Assembly (NCBI GenBank): GCA_027449725.1 | Contig: DAIDLB010000134.1 | Span: 1 to 10,102, forward strand | Source of the DNA: Chlamydiota bacterium | GTDB taxonomy: Bacteria > Chlamydiota > Chlamydiia > Chlamydiales > SM23-39 | DNA length: 10,102 bases | Reading direction: 5' to 3' | Shown: positions 6,345-10,102 of the stretch, piece after piece | Position numbering within the stretch: position 1 is the first letter of the stretch | How the letters are laid out: the number at the start of each line of letters is the position of its first letter | Translations under genes and position numbers: made by a program | Notes under the pieces: model-generated | Databases searched by the model: none | Told to the model about the DNA's origin: nothing | The model's input: only the letters and a program-made list of their open reading frames with translations

Positions 6345-6369
6345 ATTTTAAAGGGGCTTGCCCCTTTAA
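6332..6369 (-). terminator. Terminator-like hairpin 4 plus T-run, end of the rho operon
   Basis: TTAAAGGGG (6348-6356) and CCCCTTTAA (6361-6369) form a perfect 9-bp stem with a 4-base loop. Read on the minus strand it is followed by AAT-CCCCC-G and seven T (6338-6332). This mirrors the + strand arrangement at 6273-6314. Confidence 0.6.
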
Positions 6370-6376
6370 CAGGGGC

Positions 6377-6395
6377 TTGGGGACGGAGTCCCCAA
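6377..6395. repeat. Hairpin 5
   Basis: TTGGGGAC (6377-6384) and GTCCCCAA (6388-6395) form a perfect 8-bp stem around GGA. It lies 12 bases beyond the rho stop in the rho transcript and would be the first structure of its 3' end. Confidence 0.85.
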
Positions 6396-6407
6396 AGGGG
6401 AGGCGAC

Positions 6408-7733
6408 TTAGTCCTTCATCGAGAGAAGGAACTCGGCGTTGCTGCCGGTTTTCTTCAGTCGGGAGAGGAGGAGGTTCATCGCGTCGACGGGGGTGAGGTC
6501 GGCTACGCCTTGGCGGAGGAGATAGATTTTCTCCAGCTCGCCCGGGTGGTAGAGGAGCTCTTCTTTTCGGGTTCCGCTCTTGATCAGGTCGATCGCCGGG
6601 TAGATGCGGCGGTCGGCGAGGCGCCGGTCGAGGACCAGCTCCATGTTGCCCGTGCCTTTGAACTCTTCGAAGATCACCTCGTCCATGCGGGAGCCGGTGT
6701 CGATCAGGGCTGTCGCGATGATGGTGAGGGAGCCGCCCTGCTCGATATTGCGGGCTGCGCCAAAGAAGCGTTTCGGCTTGTGGAGCGCGTTGGCGTCGAC
6801 GCCGCCGGTGAGGATTTTGCCTGAGTGGGGCTGGACGGTGTTGTATGCGCGGGCCAGGCGGGTGATGTTGTCGAGGAGGATGACGACGTCATAGCCGCTC
6901 TCGGCCATGCGGCGCGCTTTTTCGATGCACATGTCGGCGATGCGGACGTGCTGCTCCGGCGGTTCGTCGAAGGTGGAGGCGACGACCTCTCCTTTGACGC
7001 TCCGGATCATGTCGGTGACTTCTTCGGGGCGCTCGTCGATGAGGAGGACGATTAGGACCACTTCGGGGTTGTTCGTCTCGATCGCGTTGGCGATATGTTG
7101 CATGAGGACCGTTTTCCCCGATTTTGGGGGCGCTACGATCAGGGCGCGCTGCCCTTTGCCGATCGGCGCGGCCAGATCGAGCACGCGGGTCGAGAGGCGC
7201 TCTTTCGTCGTCTCCATCACGAGGCGCTCATCCGGATAGAGGGGGGTCATATTCTCAAAGAGGAGCCGCTCGCGCGACTGCTCGAAGGTCTTGCCGTTGA
7301 TCCGGTCGACGCGGAGCATCGCGAAGTATTTTTCTTTTTCTTTGGGCGAGCGGATCGTTCCGAGGAGAGTGTCGCCTTTCCGGAGATCGAAGCGGCGGAT
7401 TTGGGCCGGCGAGACGTAGATGTCTTCCGCAGAAGGGAGGTAGTTGTAGTTGGGGGAGCGGAGGAAGCCGAAGCCGTCGGGCAAAATCTCTAAAACACCT
7501 TCGCCGAAGAGGACCTCGTTCGGCCTCTCGGAGATCGTTTTGACGATCTCGAAGACGACTTGCGATTTTGGGAGCGAGCCGGTGTGTCTAAGGCCGATAT
7601 TTCTCGCGTAAGCCTGCAACTGATCGATATTCATGCGCTGCAGATCGGAGATCTTGGTGACAGTGTCAAATCCACTTGCCGGATTTGCCTGCGGAGAGTC
7701 CATATTCTGCTCGGTCTGCTGGTCGTGATTCAT
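6408..7733 (-). CDS. rho: Transcription termination factor Rho
   Basis: A hexameric RNA helicase that ends transcription at Rho-dependent sites. It has 441 residues, slightly longer than E. coli Rho because of a polar N-terminal extension of about 28. Domains: Rho N-terminal helical domain (about 29-70), cold-shock-like RNA-binding domain (about 75-145, with GFGFLRS at 87-93) and the ATPase domain (about 180-420). The Walker A motif is APPKSGKT (201-208), the catalytic Glu is E235 in [12 protein letters not shown], Walker B is [16 protein letters not shown] (283-298), the Q-loop is [14 protein letters not shown] (304-317) and the R-loop is [13 protein letters not shown] (323-335). Nothing essential is missing. 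ATG at 7733 follows the coaE stop by 13 bases, with an AGAGG about 10 bases upstream. It is last in the polA-coaE-rho operon, an order I recall from Chlamydia. Confidence 0.98.
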   Translation of the reverse strand: MNHDQQTEQNMDSPQANPASGFDTVTKISDLQRMNIDQLQAYARNIGLRHTGSLPKSQVVFEIVKTISERPNEVLFGEGVLEILPDGFGFLRSPNYNYLPSAEDIYVSPAQIRRFDLRKGDTLLGTIRSPKEKEKYFAMLRVDRINGKTFEQSRERLLFENMTPLYPDERLVMETTKERLSTRVLDLAAPIGKGQRALIVAPPKSGKTVLMQHIANAIETNNPEVVLIVLLIDERPEEVTDMIRSVKGEVVASTFDEPPEQHVRIADMCIEKARRMAESGYDVVILLDNITRLARAYNTVQPHSGKILTGGVDANALHKPKRFFGAARNIEQGGSLTIIATALIDTGSRMDEVIFEEFKGTGNMELVLDRRLADRRIYPAIDLIKSGTRKEELLYHPGELEKIYLLRQGVADLTPVDAMNLLLSRLKKTGSNAEFLLSMKD

Positions 7734-7746
7734 GGGAAGAAAACCT

Positions 7747-8337
7747 CTATCCTTCTTTGGGTTTAAGAATGTTATATAACTCGGTTGCTTTGCGTTTCAG
7801 CTCGTCCAGCGATCCATCGTTTTGGATCACATGGTCTGCCAATCTCGCTTTTTCGTCCGGGTGCCATTGCCTGTTCATCCGCCGGTCATACTCCTCTTCC
7901 GAATGGAACCGCCGCCGGCTTTCCTTCGAAAGGACGGCAATGACGGCATCGTAAGAGGCGTCAGCGCCGATCTCATAGAGGAGGGGGATCTCCGCAACGA
8001 AAAGACCTGTCTTTCCGCTCTCGCGGGCTTTCTGATAGGCCTGGTCGATTTTTCGGAGCACTGCCGGGTGCAGCAACTGTTCAAGAGCATGTAGAATTTC
8101 CGGATCTTTGAAAACCTTGTCAGCTATTCGCCGCCGGCTTAGTTTCCCGCTTTCGAGAACTTCGTTTCCAAGTAGGCGGATGATTTGTTGACCGAGATCG
8201 GCATCGGACGAGAGCAGCTCATGGACGATCGCGTCCGCATCAACTGCAACGGCTCCCAGGTTTTGAAAAACCTTGCAAACGGTACTTTTTCCGCTTGCTG
8301 TCCCACCTGTGACTGCAACTTTTTTTAATTTTAGCAT
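7747..8337 (-). CDS. coaE: Dephospho-CoA kinase
   Basis: Catalyses the last step of coenzyme A synthesis, ATP-dependent phosphorylation of the 3'-OH of dephospho-CoA, in the cytoplasm. It has 196 residues, normal for the family. The P-loop is GGTASGKST (11-19). Other family marks are [10 protein letters not shown] (33-42), the LHPAVL at 89-94, AEIPLLYE (115-122) in the CoA-binding region and the C-terminal [10 protein letters not shown] (167-176). I chose ATG at 8337: it overlaps the polA end by 7 bases and has GGAG 3 bases upstream. A TTG at 8346 would add only three residues. The gene is coupled to polA upstream and runs into rho, 13 bases downstream. Confidence 0.96.
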   Translation of the reverse strand: MLKLKKVAVTGGTASGKSTVCKVFQNLGAVAVDADAIVHELLSSDADLGQQIIRLLGNEVLESGKLSRRRIADKVFKDPEILHALEQLLHPAVLRKIDQAYQKARESGKTGLFVAEIPLLYEIGADASYDAVIAVLSKESRRRFHSEEEYDRRMNRQWHPDEKARLADHVIQNDGSLDELKRKATELYNILKPKEG

Positions 8338-10102
8338 TCGCTCCAATTTTTGCCAACACCAATTGCGACTTCAAGGGGGATGTTGAGCCGGAGCGCCGTC
8401 TCCATTTTTTCTTTGACAAGCAGCAGGGTCGTCTCGATTTCCCCGTCCGGCACCTCGAAGACCAGTTCATCGTGGATCTGCAGGATCATCCCGCCGGCAA
8501 GCCTTCTCTCTTCAAAGACCCGGTCGATCTCGATCATCGCTCTCTTGATGAGGTCTGCCGCCGTCCCCTGGAGCGGCGTGTTGACGGCCAGACGCTCGGC
8601 TGCGGCGCGGATTTGGGGGTTTTTGTTCGTAATCTCGGGGATCGGCCGTTTGCGCCCTGTCAGCGTGACAGCCATTCCTGTTTTTCTCGCCGCCTCCTTG
8701 CACGATTCGATGTAGCCTTCGACGCGCGGGTATCTCTCAAAATATTTCTTGATGAAGTCGTCGGCTTCGCGAAAAGAGAGGCCCGTCTGCTTCGAGAGGC
8801 CGTAAGCGCCCTGGCCGTAGAGGATGCCGAAGTTGACCGCCTTGGCCTGCGCGCGCATCTCGGGCGTTACATCCGAGGTGCCGAAGACCAGCGCGGCGGT
8901 GTGGCGGTGGATGTCTTCGCCGGACTGGAACGCCCGTAAAAGCTCCGGATCTTCGCTGAAATGGGCCAGGAGGCGAAGCTCGATCTGCGAGTAGTCGGCG
9001 CACACATAGCTCCACCCCTCTTTTTGGGGTTTGAAGCAGGCGCGGATGCTCTTGCCTTCGGCGCCGCGGATCGGGATGTTTTGTAAATTGGGGTTTTGGC
9101 ACGACAGGCGCCCCGTCGCCGTCCCTGACTGATTGAAAGTACAGTGGATCCGCCCTGTCTTCGGGTCAACAGCCTCCGGCAGCGCTTCGACATAGGTGGA
9201 GCGCAATTTTTCGAGTGTCCGGTAGTCGAGGATGTACTGGACGAACGGGTGGTTCTCCGCGAGCTCTTCGAGGACCTGCGCGTTGGTCGAGGTGCCCGGG
9301 GCCTTAAGTCCCATTTTGTCGTAGAGGATTTTGCCGAGTTGAAGGGGTGAGTTGAGGTTGAACTCTTCGCCTGCCGCCGCAAAGATCTGGATCTTCAATT
9401 GAGCAAGTCCTTTCGCGAACCTCGCCCCCTGCTCTTTGAGGAGATCCTCGTCGAGGAAGATCCCGCGCCGCTCCATCTTGGCCAGCACAGGCAAGAGGGG
9501 CAGTTCGAGGTCGTAGTAGATTTTTTCGAGGTCCTTTTTCTTCAGCTCTTCGGAAAAGAGCTCTTTGAGACGGCAGGTGCAGTCGGCATCTTCGCAGCAG
9601 TAGTCTTTGACCTTTTCTACGGGCACTTCCCGCATCGTGATCTCTTGTTTGCCTTTGCCGAGGAGGTCCCGGATCGGAATTTTCGCGATTTGGAGGCGCT
9701 CCAAGGAGAGGTCGTCGAGGTTGTGTTTCCGGCTATGGGGAGAGAGGAGCCACGAGGCGAGCAGGGTGTCGAACGAGATCGCCTGCAAATCAATCCCGAC
9801 ATGGCGGAGGATGTGCCAGTCGTATTTTAGGTTATGGCCGTAAAAACGAGCTTTGGTCCGGAGGAAAAATTCCCTGAGCGCCGCTAGCGTCTTTTCCTCC
9901 CCGAGACTCCCGTTGCAGGGCAGATAAAACGCCTGGCCCGGCCTGGCGGCGAACCCGATCCCGACGAGCTCGGCCCGCATCGGGTGTTCGGCGGTCGTCT
10001 CGGTGTCGATGCAGAGCTCCGGCTCATCCAAAAGACGGAACAACTCCTCTTTGCTATCAATGAGGCGGTACTGGATTTCTACGGGCGCGCTTTTTTTTTT
10101 CG
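8331..10102 (-). CDS. polA: DNA polymerase I, C-terminal part (proofreading and polymerase domains)
   Basis: DNA repair and Okazaki-fragment processing polymerase. The frame is open to the right edge, so the 5'-nuclease domain lies outside; about 589 residues are visible. Numbering from the codon at 10100: the 3'-5' exonuclease domain (about 8-200) keeps its metal ligands, D32 and E34 in DTETT, D94 in GHNLKYD, Y167 and D171 in YCCEDAD, so proofreading should be active, unlike Taq polymerase. The polymerase domain has motif A VCADYSQIELR (D369), motif B R416-K420-F424-Y428 within RAQAKAVNFGILYG, and motif C QIHDELVFEV (D544, E545). The visible part opens in a Lys-rich linker encoded by a run of ten A. 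The TAA overlaps the coaE start. It is the first visible gene of the polA-coaE-rho operon; its promoter lies outside. Confidence 0.97.
   Translation of the reverse strand, partial: KKKSAPVEIQYRLIDSKEELFRLLDEPELCIDTETTAEHPMRAELVGIGFAARPGQAFYLPCNGSLGEEKTLAALREFFLRTKARFYGHNLKYDWHILRHVGIDLQAISFDTLLASWLLSPHSRKHNLDDLSLERLQIAKIPIRDLLGKGKQEITMREVPVEKVKDYCCEDADCTCRLKELFSEELKKKDLEKIYYDLELPLLPVLAKMERRGIFLDEDLLKEQGARFAKGLAQLKIQIFAAAGEEFNLNSPLQLGKILYDKMGLKAPGTSTNAQVLEELAENHPFVQYILDYRTLEKLRSTYVEALPEAVDPKTGRIHCTFNQSGTATGRLSCQNPNLQNIPIRGAEGKSIRACFKPQKEGWSYVCADYSQIELRLLAHFSEDPELLRAFQSGEDIHRHTAALVFGTSDVTPEMRAQAKAVNFGILYGQGAYGLSKQTGLSFREADDFIKKYFERYPRVEGYIESCKEAARKTGMAVTLTGRKRPIPEITNKNPQIRAAAERLAVNTPLQGTAADLIKRAMIEIDRVFEERRLAGGMILQIHDELVFEVPDGEIETTLLLVKEKMETALRLNIPLEVAIGVGKNWSEC

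Larger units (their letters stand above)
6242..6397. repeat. Composite palindrome of five hairpins
   Basis: The whole 170-base gap between def and rho holds no gene and is filled by nested inverted repeats. Five stem-loops follow one another: 6242-6265, 6273-6295, a long central one 6298-6344, 6348-6369 and 6377-6395. The outer left arm (6243-6272) and the outer right arm (6370-6395) are inverted copies of each other, differing only in the lengths of the G and C runs (5, 6, 5 on the left; 4, 4, 4 on the right). The block is therefore an approximate palindrome built of palindromes. I see no target-site duplication at the edges. It may be a dispersed intergenic repeat or MITE-like element as well as a terminator. 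Confidence 0.85.

Noticed and set aside
6242..6397. Repeats considered as a CRISPR array
   Set aside because: There are no equal-length direct repeats with regular unique spacers; the units are adjacent inverted repeats of different stems.
6243..6824. + strand open frame of 193 codons starting in the palindromes
   Set aside because: Its first part is palindrome and the rest is antisense to rho; the acidic, low-complexity translation is typical of a shadow frame.

Overview
The window reads as a bacterial chromosome segment, most likely from a member of the Chlamydiae outside the genus Chlamydia. Two things point there. The left edge carries the C-terminal part of an NTT-type nucleotide (ATP/ADP) translocase, a family of obligate intracellular bacteria and plastids. 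The gene orders polA-coaE-rho and tpiA/xseA-xseB match, as I recall them, blocks of the Chlamydia trachomatis genome (CT493-CT491 and CT328-CT330). By eye the sequence is richer in G+C than described Chlamydia genomes. The family cannot be fixed from the window.

Layout. 1-924 (+): NTT transporter, 5' end cut by the window. 926-1873 (+): Nudix hydrolase with an extra N-terminal domain, one base after the transporter stop and probably co-translated. 1874-1918: convergent junction with a stem-loop. 1919-2884 (-): unrecognised 321-residue protein, more AT-rich than its neighbours, with its own TATAAT box and the best Shine-Dalgarno in the window. 2967-4584 (-): xseA and xseB, exonuclease VII, overlapping by 17 bases. 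4585-4658: short divergent promoter region. 4659-6237 (+): tpiA-secG-def, a tightly overlapped operon (triosephosphate isomerase, translocon subunit, peptide deformylase). 6238-6407: convergent junction filled by a composite palindrome of five hairpins arranged almost symmetrically. 6408-10102 (-): polA (5' end outside the window), coaE and rho, another overlapping operon.

Most of the window is housekeeping: DNA repair and replication (polA, xseAB), transcription termination (rho), coenzyme A synthesis (coaE), glycolysis (tpiA), protein export (secG) and N-terminal maturation of proteins (def). The accessory or host-related part is the left 2.9 kb: nucleotide import plus a Nudix enzyme, and an unknown protein that might be secreted or carry a distant RelA/SpoT-like fold. 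The most unusual non-coding structure is the nested palindrome at 6242-6397, which probably acts as a bidirectional terminator and may be a mobile or dispersed repeat. I did not find an obviously new multi-gene system.
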